A DNA stretch of 64,000 nucleotides from Streptantibioticus silvisoli (lineage in GTDB: Bacteria > Actinomycetota > Actinomycetes > Streptomycetales > Streptomycetaceae), in assembly GCF_027947535.2 (NCBI RefSeq), contig NZ_JAAGKO020000044.1, positions 1 to 64,000 of the forward strand, given 5' to 3'. The position numbers and the translations under genes are program-made. The notes under the pieces were generated by a model that saw only the letters and a program-made list of their open reading frames with translations, had not been told where the DNA came from and did not search any database. Shown in pieces: positions 21,710 to 30,026 of this stretch; position 1 is the stretch's first letter; each line of letters starts with the position of its first letter.

Positions 21710-22903
21710 TCAGGCCGGCAGCCAGCTGTCGGCGTCGATGCCGCCGACGACGAAGCCGGCGTGCTCGTCCACGAAGGCCGCCGTGCGGGAGCGGTTGTAC
21801 TCGCGCACCGCGTCGGCGTCGGCGTCCAGCGGCCGGTCCACACCGACGAAGACGCTGTAGAGCGGGTTGGGCTGCGCGCCACGGACCATCTTGGCCTCGA
21901 ACGTGCCCAGGCCCAGGTGGATGGCGCGCACGTCGCGGCCCACGCCGGCCGCGATCGGGTGGTAGAAGACCAGGTTGAAGTAGTCGGCGAGGTTGGGCGC
22001 GGAGTAGTCGAAGCCGGCGACCCGGCCGTAGAGCATGTCGCCCTGGCGGTAGCGCAGCGCGAAGCCGACCGCCTTGCCGTCGTCCTCGCTGATCAGCACG
22101 GTGCTGGAGTCGCCGAGGAAGCGGCCCTGCCGGTCGTAGACGCTGGTGACGCGCTCCTCGTCGAACGCGGTGTGCCCGTGCTTGAGCATCAGCGCGCTGT
22201 TGAGCGGGGCGATCTCCTTGACCACCTGCGGCAGCGGCGACTCGCGCACCGTGCGGCCGCTGGCCAGGAAGCGGCGCAGCTCGCGGCGGGCCCGCGGGCG
22301 GCGGCCGGACGGCAGCCAGGCCACGTACTCGTCGAAGTCGTTCCACAGGCCGATCGGCACCACGGTCTCCACGTCGTGGAAGAGCAGCACCGCGCCGTCG
22401 CCGGCGTGCGCCCGCGCCACCTCCTGCGCCTCCTCCAGCGGCAGGTAGTAGTAGGCCAGCACGCTCGCGTCCGCCGCGTCCGCCAGCCGCATCGCCTGCG
22501 CGGTGAGGTCGCCGACGGCTGCCGCGCGCTGTTCGGCGGGGACCCCGGGGCGGCCGGGCACCTGGCCGCGGAACTCCGACCAGCCGGCGGCGATGGACAG
22601 CGGGCTGGCCGCCAGGTGGGCGAGCCGCTCCGCGCCGATGACGCCTTCCAGCAGGTCGGCGGGGGTGAACAGGCCGTGCGGGGGGCGCAGGAAGGTGTAG
22701 CTCTCCATACCGGCGACCACCTCGCCGGCGGCGTCCCGGGCCAGCAGGTAGCGGCAGCGCGCCCCCGGGGGGAGTTCCTCCTCGCGGACGCCCGCGAAAC
22801 CACTGGAGGAGTAGATGGTGGAACCGACGGTCAGGGCGTCCCAGTCGGCGGTGGGCAACTCGGCGAACGAGTCGTGGATGAAGACGGGCACGGGTAACTC
22901 CAT
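21710..22903 (-). CDS. GNAT/FemAB-like N-acyltransferase (peptidogalycan biosynthesis-type, COG3146-like)
   Basis: 397 residues. The layout suggests a double-GNAT protein: an N-terminal region with STIYSSSGFAGVREEELPPGARCRYLLARD and a C-terminal GNAT core (VGFALRYRQGDMLYGRV, LHLGLGTFEAK-MVRGA). Proteins of this type are annotated as predicted N-acyltransferases; relatives in antibiotic pathways are proposed to transfer aminoacyl groups, some from aminoacyl-tRNA. The donor cannot be told here. ATG at 22903; last gene of the six-gene operon, 43 nt after the kinase gene. I infer it attaches an acyl or aminoacyl group to the pathway product. Confidence 0.75.
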   Translation of the reverse strand: MELPVPVFIHDSFAELPTADWDALTVGSTIYSSSGFAGVREEELPPGARCRYLLARDAAGEVVAGMESYTFLRPPHGLFTPADLLEGVIGAERLAHLAASPLSIAAGWSEFRGQVPGRPGVPAEQRAAAVGDLTAQAMRLADAADASVLAYYYLPLEEAQEVARAHAGDGAVLLFHDVETVVPIGLWNDFDEYVAWLPSGRRPRARRELRRFLASGRTVRESPLPQVVKEIAPLNSALMLKHGHTAFDEERVTSVYDRQGRFLGDSSTVLISEDDGKAVGFALRYRQGDMLYGRVAGFDYSAPNLADYFNLVFYHPIAAGVGRDVRAIHLGLGTFEAKMVRGAQPNPLYSVFVGVDRPLDADADAVREYNRSRTAAFVDEHAGFVVGGIDADSWLPA

Positions 22904-22946
22904 GGCGGTCAAGAGGATGTAGCCGGCGGACACGTCCCGTGCGGGG

Positions 22947-23474
22947 TCAGTGTCCGCCGAAGCCGGCCGACGACAGCGCGTCGCCGCCCCGGACGTGGAC
23001 CAGTCGGACGCCGGCGTCGCGCAGCCGGTCGAACAGTTCGGCGTCCGCCTGTCGTTGGGAACGGTGCACCTGGAGGGCGTACCAGAGGATGGAGTGCGGC
23101 CCCACCACGGTCCAGAAGGTCTCGCGGGTGCCGCCCCACAGCGGTTCGCGGCGTATCCAGCGGCGCACGGTGCGCCGCAGCAGCCGCGACCACGACACCG
23201 CCAGCGGCGGGTCGACCCACACCACGCAGTCGGCCCGGTCGACGAAGCCCTCGACGGCCGCCGGGTACTGGCCGTCGACCACCCACCGGTCACCGGCGAG
23301 CAGTTCGGCGAGCCGGTCGGTGAACTCCTGCGGCTTGAGCGGCACGCCGCCCGGACCCCAGTAGACGGCGTCCAGTTGCACCTGCGGCGCGCCGGTGCGG
23401 GCGGCCAGCGCGCCGGCCAGGGTGGACTTCCCGGAACCGGGGGTGCCCACGACCCAGACGCGGGACGGCGCCAT
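22947..23474 (-). CDS. P-loop kinase, adenylate-kinase-like (FlaR/topology-modulation type)
   Basis: 175 residues. Walker A GTPGSGKS at residues 10-17; DAVYWGPGG and WVVDGQYPA match the small adenylate-kinase-like proteins often annotated as DNA topology modulation protein FlaR. Related proteins phosphorylate small substrates; here the context suggests a nucleoside or nucleotide. The ATG at 23474 overlaps the upstream TGA by one base (TGATG). The first possible start, a GTG 3 nt earlier, cannot be excluded. Confidence 0.8.
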   Translation of the reverse strand: MAPSRVWVVGTPGSGKSTLAGALAARTGAPQVQLDAVYWGPGGVPLKPQEFTDRLAELLAGDRWVVDGQYPAAVEGFVDRADCVVWVDPPLAVSWSRLLRRTVRRWIRREPLWGGTRETFWTVVGPHSILWYALQVHRSQRQADAELFDRLRDAGVRLVHVRGGDALSSAGFGGH

Positions 23475-24343
23475 CACACCGTTCCCACCGGGCACTTCGG
23501 GGTCGCTGGACACAGATGTTCCTCCAGCCATCGGGCCACTCCGTCGTCGTCGTGATGCGGCGCCACATCGTCGGCCACCGCGAGCACCTGGGGGGACGCG
23601 TTGGCCACGGCCACCCCGCGGCCCGCCGCGGTCAGCATGCCGAGGTCGTTGAGCCCGTCGCCGAACGCCAGGACCGACGTCCAGGGCGTGCCGGTGCGGT
23701 CCAGCAGCCACCGCACGGCCGAGACCTTGTCGGCGCCGGGCGCGGAGAACTCCAGCAGGCCCGGGGCGGACGAGGTCGCCACCACCGCGTGCCGGACGCC
23801 GAGCAGCGCCGCTGACCCGTCGTCACCTCCATGCACCATCAGACAGACGATACTCCGGCCGTCCGGCAGCTCGGTGACCGTCCGGGCATGGCCCGGACGG
23901 TCGGCGAGCACATCCGGCCAGCCCGGCCCGAGCAGCCGGTCGTGCTCGCGGTCGACCGCCCACACCGCGGCGGGGCCCAGATCCGCCACGACCGCGCGCA
24001 CGGTGGCCGGCGCCATCGGCCGCACCCGCTGGACGCGGCCGGTGTCGAGGTCGCCGATCACCGCGCCGTTGGACGACACCAGCAGCGCCCCGGTGCCGAC
24101 CGCGCCGGCCAGTACCGTTCGGGCTGACCAGGCGGGACGCGCGGTGGCGAAGACCAGCTGGACGCCGTGCGCGGCCACGTCGCGCAGCGCGGCCACCGAC
24201 CGCTCGCTCAGCTGCCCGTCGGTGCCCAGCAGCGTGCCGTCCAGGTCGCTCACCACGACCGCCGGGCGGCCGCCCGGCCACGGGCGGCGGCAGCCGCCCG
24301 GGCCGGGGCAGCCGCCCGGCGGCACCGGCTCCGCAGTGGTCAC
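23474..24343 (-). CDS. HAD-superfamily hydrolase, Cof/sugar-phosphatase type
   Basis: 289 residues. Motif I DLDGT with nucleophile D33 and acid D35, motif II VSSNG, and motif IV FGDGLNDLGML place it among Cof-type HAD phosphatases with a C2 cap, which dephosphorylate sugar phosphates and nucleotides. The first ~28 residues are Pro/Gly-rich. The GTG at 24343 overlaps the methyltransferase stop by 4 nt (GTGA). In a nucleoside pathway it could remove the 5'-phosphate of an intermediate; that is inference. Confidence 0.87.
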   Translation of the reverse strand: MTTAEPVPPGGCPGPGGCRRPWPGGRPAVVVSDLDGTLLGTDGQLSERSVAALRDVAAHGVQLVFATARPAWSARTVLAGAVGTGALLVSSNGAVIGDLDTGRVQRVRPMAPATVRAVVADLGPAAVWAVDREHDRLLGPGWPDVLADRPGHARTVTELPDGRSIVCLMVHGGDDGSAALLGVRHAVVATSSAPGLLEFSAPGADKVSAVRWLLDRTGTPWTSVLAFGDGLNDLGMLTAAGRGVAVANASPQVLAVADDVAPHHDDDGVARWLEEHLCPATPKCPVGTV

Positions 24344-25047
24344 GTCGCGGGGGTCGGCAGCGGCTTGCGGTGCACGATGGCCGCCGCATAACGGTGGTAG
24401 TGCCACTCCTCGTACCCCAGGTGGCTCTCGCCGTAGATGCCCAGGTCGGCGTTCTCGAACAGCTCCCAGCCCGGCCGGGTCAGGATCTTGCCCATCTCCG
24501 GGGTCTCCGGGTAGTAACCGCACTCGCGCTCTTCGTCGTTGAGGCCGATGAGGTAGTCGGCGAAGAAGATGCCGCGCGGCGCCACCATGTCCATCGCATG
24601 GGTCATCAGCGACTCCAGCGGGTGGACCCGGTTCGGCGGCTGCGACCACAGGCCGCTGCCCATGACCAGCTGGAAGTCGCCGTCGGCCGGCAGGGTCATG
24701 TAGTCGCTCTTCACGACCGTGCAGCGGTCCTCGAAGCCCTCCGAGGCCAGCCGGTCGTACAGGCCGACGATCTCGTGGTGGCCGTCGATGAGGTCGATCT
24801 CGCCGCCGTGCAGGAACAGCTCGTCGGTCTCGACCGCCACCACCTCCCAGCCGGCCCGCAGCAGCGGCAGGGCGAACTTGCCGTCGGAGGCGCCGATGAC
24901 GCAGGCCCGGGGCCGGACGCGCCGGGCGTACTCGCCCAGCGGGATGTAGCGGGCGAGCGCGGGGAAGTACGTGAAGTACTCACCCCAGTAGCTCTTGCGG
25001 TCGACGTCGAGCACTTCGCCTCCCGGCTGCGGGATCTGGATGGTCAT
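24340..25047 (-). CDS. SAM-dependent methyltransferase (class I, small-molecule)
   Basis: 235 residues. A Rossmann SAM site CVIGASDGKFALPLLRAG followed by VVAVETDE is clear, with the remaining sequence (SYWGEYFTYFPALARYIPLGEYARRV at the start) unlike the common families I know. The ATG at 25047 is chosen because GGAG lies 7 nt upstream; the GTG two codons earlier overlaps the radical SAM stop. It sits between the radical SAM gene and the HAD gene with essentially no spacing. The acceptor is unknown; O- or N-methylation of the nucleoside is one possibility. Confidence 0.82.
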   Translation of the reverse strand: MTIQIPQPGGEVLDVDRKSYWGEYFTYFPALARYIPLGEYARRVRPRACVIGASDGKFALPLLRAGWEVVAVETDELFLHGGEIDLIDGHHEIVGLYDRLASEGFEDRCTVVKSDYMTLPADGDFQLVMGSGLWSQPPNRVHPLESLMTHAMDMVAPRGIFFADYLIGLNDEERECGYYPETPEMGKILTRPGWELFENADLGIYGESHLGYEEWHYHRYAAAIVHRKPLPTPAT

Positions 25048-25049
25048 GG

Positions 25050-26900
25050 TCACGCTCCGGCTTCCGTCAGGGATTCGGCGGCACTGTTGCGCACGCTGCC
25101 CCACCTCTTGGCAGCGGCCTCATGGATGTACCAGATGTCGTCCTCCGTGAGGAGCTTGGAGATGACCTCCGGGTACGCCTCCTCGAAGTAGGTGAAAGGA
25201 GGCCGGTTGTCCTTGCGGGAGTGGTAGTCCAGCCGGTCCTGCCCGTGCTGGGCGGTGATGGCGGTACCGGGGTGGTAGGTGAGGATGTTGGGGCTGGCCA
25301 TGATCAGCAGCTTGTCGTCGATCAGGCGGCCGATCTCCTCGATCGTCTCCTGGATCGTCTCGCGGTTCTCACCGTCCAGGCCGAACAGCACCGAGCTGCC
25401 GACCCGGATGCCGTGGCTGCGGATGGTGTCCAGGGCCTCGCGGACCTTGCTGACCCAGGTCTCGGGGTTGCGGCGCAGCAGGTTCTTGCCGACGTGCGCC
25501 ATCACCCGCTGCGCCATGCTCTCGATACCGATGTAGATGTAACTGCACCCGGCCCGCGCCATCCGGTCCAGGCCCTCGGCGACCTCGTCGGACTTGGCCC
25601 GGTTCAGCACCACGTCGACGGTCAGCTGCGCGCCCCACTCGAACGGCCGCTCGTCGCCGCGTGCGGCCCGCAGCGCCTCGAAGTCGCGGCAGAAGTTGTT
25701 GATCGCCCGCCAGTTGCCGCCCCAGAAGACCGGGTCGTCGAAGAAGGCGGCCTCGGCCCCCCAGTCCATCATCTGGCCCAGCCGCTCCGCCGCGTGCTCG
25801 GTCTCGGTGACCGCGAAGCGGGTGGGCCGCTGGGAGACCTGGATGCTCTCCGAGCAGAAGGTGCACTTGAACGGGCAGGCGTCCAGGGTGAGCATGTGCG
25901 CGGTGCGGCTGCCCAGCGCCGAACTGTCGGCGCGGGTGAAGATGCCGAACCGGGCCCGCACGGAGAACGCCTCGTAGGGCGAGGGCAGTTCGGCCGACGA
26001 CAGCCGGCGTCCCTGGACGGGGACGGCGGTGTAGCCGTCGGGCAGGATGCCGACGACGGTGAACGCCCCCGTCAGGTCCGGCTGCGCGCCGGCCACCAGC
26101 GGCAGGGCGTCCAGGACGGCGGCGGTGTCGACGCACTCCTCGGCTTCCGCCGGCAGGACGAGGGAGACCGCCTGGAGCAGCAGGTCCAGGCCGGGGGCGC
26201 CGTCGCCGGCGACCACGAAGTCGATCACCCGCTCGGACCGGCCGTCGCCGATGACGGCGACGGTGCTGCTCCACGACAGGTCGAGGGTGTGCGAGGCGCG
26301 CTGGTAGCGGACGGTCTCGTCCGCGTGCCGGCCGCCGATCACCACCACACACCCGGGCGAGTGGGTCTTGGCCAGGGCGGCCATCTCCAGCGCGTAGCGG
26401 TGCCCGGCGGAGACCGCGCTGAGCAGGACCACCCGGGGCCGCAGCGCGATCAGTTCGGCGACGAACTGCTCGCGGGCCGGATCGTCCCAGACCCGGGGGT
26501 CGAAGACGTGCCCGTCGGTCGTCGGGTTGTCGGCGATCAGCGTGGTCCGGTAGCCGTGTTCGGCACGCCGGTAGTCGTCGTCGGGGTAGTGCCCCCAGTC
26601 CGGGAGCACGTCGTCGAGCGACGGCTCCCGGGCCAGCAGGGCGTCCGGTGCGGTGGCGGACCGCTGGATGGTGAGGGTCAGTGCCGCGTACAGGCACATC
26701 GGGTCGCCGGGGTAGGCGACCTCACCACCGCGGCTGGTCGCCACCGGCACCAGGGCCGCCATGACCGGGAAACGGTGCGCCGCTCCGCCCGGTACGAAGC
26801 CGAACCGCCGGCGCCGGCCGGACAGGCGGCGGTCCAGCTCGCCGGTGTCCGGGGGGCACGGTTCCAGGAGAGCGCGGATCGTGTTGCTCACTGTGCTCAC
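25050..26900 (-). CDS. Radical SAM protein with probable N-terminal cobalamin-binding-like domain
   Basis: 616 residues. The [4Fe-4S] cluster motif CPFKCTFC (C342, C346, C349) lies in a radical SAM core running to about 560 (IYIGIESMAQRVM, GSSVLFGLDGE). Upstream, roughly 115-245, is a Rossmann-like region (VVLLSAVSAGHRYALEMAALAK, VVVIGGRHADE) in the position and style of B12-binding domains of radical SAM enzymes such as methylases and OxsB-type proteins. The classical DxHxxG cobalamin-ligand motif is not seen, so B12 would be bound without that His, or not at all. GTG at 26900, with a second GTG at 26891; spacing does not decide. It is the second gene of the operon, 15 nt after the thymidylate-synthase-like gene. 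Likely methylation or rearrangement at an unactivated carbon. Confidence 0.85.
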   Translation of the reverse strand: MSTVSNTIRALLEPCPPDTGELDRRLSGRRRRFGFVPGGAAHRFPVMAALVPVATSRGGEVAYPGDPMCLYAALTLTIQRSATAPDALLAREPSLDDVLPDWGHYPDDDYRRAEHGYRTTLIADNPTTDGHVFDPRVWDDPAREQFVAELIALRPRVVLLSAVSAGHRYALEMAALAKTHSPGCVVVIGGRHADETVRYQRASHTLDLSWSSTVAVIGDGRSERVIDFVVAGDGAPGLDLLLQAVSLVLPAEAEECVDTAAVLDALPLVAGAQPDLTGAFTVVGILPDGYTAVPVQGRRLSSAELPSPYEAFSVRARFGIFTRADSSALGSRTAHMLTLDACPFKCTFCSESIQVSQRPTRFAVTETEHAAERLGQMMDWGAEAAFFDDPVFWGGNWRAINNFCRDFEALRAARGDERPFEWGAQLTVDVVLNRAKSDEVAEGLDRMARAGCSYIYIGIESMAQRVMAHVGKNLLRRNPETWVSKVREALDTIRSHGIRVGSSVLFGLDGENRETIQETIEEIGRLIDDKLLIMASPNILTYHPGTAITAQHGQDRLDYHSRKDNRPPFTYFEEAYPEVISKLLTEDDIWYIHEAAAKRWGSVRNSAAESLTEAGA

Positions 26901-26915
26901 CGTCCCTCGGGTGCG

Positions 26916-27908
26916 TCAGATCGCGGCGATCAGGTCTGCCACGGCACCCCTGGCGGCTGGACTGGTCACGAGCGAGGTGGTGTCGCCGAGCTTGCGGTAG
27001 GCGTGGGTGGCCAGGCACGCGCGGGCCACGTCGGCGAACTCGGTGTTCGCCTTGTGGGCGGCGATCTCGTCGACGACGGCGGTGTCGCCCGCCTCGGCCG
27101 CCTGACGCAGCCGCAGTTCGAAGTCGATGAGCTCGCGTGCCACCTCGCGTCCGCCGTCCGCCGTGGCGGGGAAGGCCGGCAGGACGGCCTCGGTCGCCGG
27201 CGAATCGACGATCTTGCGGGCGAGCGGTACCTCGTTGTCGTAGAAGTGGAAGGTGCCGGCCTGGTGGATGTACGGGCCGGCCGGGACGCCGAGGAGCGAG
27301 GCGGCGAACTGGTGCATCCCCATGAAGAGGAAGGCGTCGTACGGCAGCACGGTCAGCGCCTGCTGGGCCCGCATGACGGTGAGCCAGGTCAGGGCGCCGT
27401 CGCGCAGGAACAGGTGGACGCCCACCGCGCAGGGGTACTCGCGGGACTGGCGGAAGTTGTCCTGCGGCTCCAGCACCAGGGCGAACGCCCGGCGGTGCGC
27501 CGGGTCGCGCTCGATGCGGCCGACGACCTCCTCCAGCTGGTTGCCGTTGGCGGTGATCAGCCGGTGGCCGAAGGCGCCGCTGAGGGTGTGCTGGTCGTCG
27601 GAGTACTCGTGGGCGCCGCGGCGGTAGTAGGCCGGGGTGCCGACGTCGTTGCGGCCGTCGAGGGACCAGGCCAGCAGCCCGAAGCAGTACGACAGGTTGA
27701 GCGGCAGGTCCGGGGTGACCGCGAGGGAGGACGTCGGGTCCTCGATCCGGGTCTGGTAGCCGATCAGCTCCCGGTACGGCCGGTCGCCCTGACCGAACCC
27801 CGAAGCCTTGGACAGCGGATCCCGCACGGACGGTACGTCATGACCCTCTTCGAGGACCTCACGTAAGCCGCCGACGTAGGACTCCGCGAACGATCGATAG
27901 CTGGACAT
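26916..27908 (-). CDS. Thymidylate synthase-like nucleotide C5-hydroxymethylase/methylase
   Basis: 330 residues. The fold is shown by REYPCAVGVHLFLRDG (catalytic Cys160), VMRAQQ (phosphate-binding Arg180) and the HQAGTFHFY segment (His221, Tyr223), which align with Cys146, Arg166, His207 and Tyr209 of E. coli ThyA. At the position of ThyA Asn177, which selects uracil, this protein has Asp191 (LPYD). Asp at this site is what T4 dCMP hydroxymethylase has, so the substrate is probably a cytosine nucleotide. Family relatives MilA and BcmA make 5-hydroxymethyl-CMP for mildiomycin and bacimethrin. ATG at 27908 with AAAGG 5 nt upstream. First gene of the operon and so probably the first pathway step. 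It is not a housekeeping ThyA. Confidence 0.85.
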   Translation of the reverse strand: MSSYRSFAESYVGGLREVLEEGHDVPSVRDPLSKASGFGQGDRPYRELIGYQTRIEDPTSSLAVTPDLPLNLSYCFGLLAWSLDGRNDVGTPAYYRRGAHEYSDDQHTLSGAFGHRLITANGNQLEEVVGRIERDPAHRRAFALVLEPQDNFRQSREYPCAVGVHLFLRDGALTWLTVMRAQQALTVLPYDAFLFMGMHQFAASLLGVPAGPYIHQAGTFHFYDNEVPLARKIVDSPATEAVLPAFPATADGGREVARELIDFELRLRQAAEAGDTAVVDEIAAHKANTEFADVARACLATHAYRKLGDTTSLVTSPAARGAVADLIAAI

Positions 27909-28739
27909 GATGACCTTTCCGAAAAGGCATGCCGGAAGAGTGCCCGGACGCGGAACGTGGGGGAAGCGGCACGGAAGTCGGCTTTATCGGGAGGGGCATT
28001 TCTCCATTGGGGGAATGGATGGGGCGCCTGTGGTCTCGCGCCCCGAAAAGAGTGCGCAACAGCCCAACCCAGTGTCAAGACGTCAAAATCACGGGCTATT
28101 TCATGCACCCGTTACGCCCGGCATCCCGTTTGATTCTGCCCGTTCGGCGTGCGGCCGGCGCCGGGGTGCGGAACCTGTCATTCCGTCAACAGTACGCAGG
28201 TGCGGGGGTGTTGGGCTGACATACCGGTCCGCGCAGGACCTGCCTGGTGCGGGGACCGTGATGGGTCGCCGCGGACGGCGGCGCGGCGGAACGGGCCCCT
28301 CCGGCCCGGAAGCCCGCCGGAGCCTTCAGCGGGTCGCGCGCGGCGTGCTCGACCGCGGGGAGCGGTGTTTGTTTGCCCCGCCGCGCACCCCCGGACGGAA
28401 AGGAGCCGAGCCGGCGTTTGGCGGCGAAAACCCGGCCGCCGCCGGCGCGCGAAGCGCCCGCCGACCCGCCGTTCGCCCCGGCGCGGTCCGCGGGCGCGGC
28501 GGGGAGCCGGCGGTTCAGCGGGGCTTGCGGGGGTGCTCCGGAGGCGGGCCGGCGGCGGGTCGGTGGTGCTCCGGCGGCGGGTCGGCGGAGCACCGGAGGC
28601 GGTCCGGAGGTGCCTCGGAGGCGGTCCGGCGGTGCCTCGGAGGCGGTCCGGCGGCAGTCCGGTGGCGGTCCGGCATCGGGCCGCCGGTGGTCCGGCGGTG
28701 CTTCAGCGGCGGGTTCGGGGGGGCGGGTCCAGGGGTGCT
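27909..28739. other. Long intergenic region upstream of accessory operon
   Basis: No gene is supported in these 831 bases. The part nearest the operon (27910-28210) is relatively AT-rich and holds a minus-strand TTGACA at 28078-28073, a perfect -35 hexamer, with only weak -10 candidates (CACTCT) 18 nt further, about 140 nt before the start of the thymidylate-synthase-like gene; an activator may be needed. From 28210 on the sequence is very GC-rich, with a short tandem repeat at 28595-28660. Confidence 0.45.
28595..28660. repeat. 22-bp tandem repeat
   Basis: Three units of GGAGGCGGTCCGG-A/C-GGTGCCTC begin at 28595, 28617 and 28639, the last diverging at its 3' end, in a longer stretch of degenerate GGCGGTCCGG copies (28540-28740). 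Confidence 0.75.
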
Positions 28740-30026
28740 TCAGCGGCGGGCGAGTTCGGGTCGGGGGGCCTGCTGGACGGCGCGGCCGTCCTCGGCGGCG
28801 GTGAGCAGCGGGCGCAGCGACAGCGCCAGCAGCGAGGCGACCAGGGAGCCGGCGACGACCAGCACGACCCAGACCGTGCCGCGGTCCAGCTCCAGCAGCG
28901 GGCCGGCGGTGACCGGGCCGATGACCCCGCTCATGCCGAAGACCATGGAGCTGACGGAGTTGTACCGGCCGCGCAGCGCGTCGCTGGCCAGCGCGTTGGT
29001 GACCGCCGGCATGACGGGCGACAGCAAGGTCTCGCCGAAGCCGAAGACCGCGGCGCAGGTGACCACGCCCAGCACCGGCAGGACGCCGCCCCCGGCGTGG
29101 CCGCCGGCGCCGAGCGCGAGCCAGGCGACGGCGAAGAGCCCGCCGACCGCGGCCAGCACCGCCGACCGGCTGCGGTGCTCCAGCAGCCGGACCATGAGCA
29201 GTTGGGAGACCACGATGACCACGGTGTTGCCGGCCAGCGCCCAGGCGACGATCCGGGGCGTGACGTGGGTGAACTGGACCGCGTAGGCGGTGAAGCCGAC
29301 CTGGATCTGGGCGTAGCCGCAGGTGGCCAGGACCAGGCCGAACAGGATCAGCCGGCGGAACGGGCGGTCGCGCAGCACGGCCAGGTAGCCGACCGGCGAG
29401 CGGCCGGCGCGCGGTGCGGCGGAGGCGGCGGACGGGCCGGGCGTGGTGCGGCCGACCCCGCGCAGCATGAGCAGGATCACCAGGGGTGCGAAGAAGCTGA
29501 GCCCGTCGAGCAGGTAGATGGCCTGGAACGTCACCGGGCGGTGGACGTCGATGACCGCGCCCGACATCAGGCCGCCCAGTCCCATGCCGAGGTTGAGCAG
29601 GGTGAACTGGAGCCCGAAGACCCGCTGCCGCTCCCCCGGAGCGGTCAGCGAGGCCAGCAGCACCGACTGGCCGGCCCAGATCGCCGAACTGCCGATCGCG
29701 ATCACCGTCATCACCAGCAGGACGGTCCACAGCGACCCCACGAACGCCAGCCCCGCGGTGCCCACCCCCTCGATCGCCAGGCACGGCAGCAGGACCCGCC
29801 GCACCCCGATCCGGTCGATGAGCGACCCGCCGACCGGCGACAGCACCAGGCTGCCCACGCCGTACAGCCCGATCGCCAGCCCGGCGAGCGTGCCGGACAG
29901 GCCGCGGACCTCGGTCAGGTAGATGAACAGGAACGGCAGCGTGAGCCCGCGGCCCAGGGCCGACAGGGCGGCTCCGACAAGGATCCACCGTGCCTCCGGT
30001 CGGCGCGGCAGAACGGGATGCGACAT
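28740..30026 (-). CDS. MFS transporter
   Basis: 428 residues with about 12 hydrophobic helices and a central cytoplasmic Pro/Ser/Ala loop (around residue 200). The loop 2-3 motif GGSLIDRIGVRRVL is the MFS motif A (DRxGRR-like). It resembles MdtH/MdtG-type drug exporters. ATG 30026 with AGGAG 7 nt upstream. It is near the accessory operon in the same direction but separated by over 800 nt of repeat-rich DNA, so a role as exporter for that pathway is possible but not shown. Confidence 0.85.
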   Translation of the reverse strand: MSHPVLPRRPEARWILVGAALSALGRGLTLPFLFIYLTEVRGLSGTLAGLAIGLYGVGSLVLSPVGGSLIDRIGVRRVLLPCLAIEGVGTAGLAFVGSLWTVLLVMTVIAIGSSAIWAGQSVLLASLTAPGERQRVFGLQFTLLNLGMGLGGLMSGAVIDVHRPVTFQAIYLLDGLSFFAPLVILLMLRGVGRTTPGPSAASAAPRAGRSPVGYLAVLRDRPFRRLILFGLVLATCGYAQIQVGFTAYAVQFTHVTPRIVAWALAGNTVVIVVSQLLMVRLLEHRSRSAVLAAVGGLFAVAWLALGAGGHAGGGVLPVLGVVTCAAVFGFGETLLSPVMPAVTNALASDALRGRYNSVSSMVFGMSGVIGPVTAGPLLELDRGTVWVVLVVAGSLVASLLALSLRPLLTAAEDGRAVQQAPRPELARR

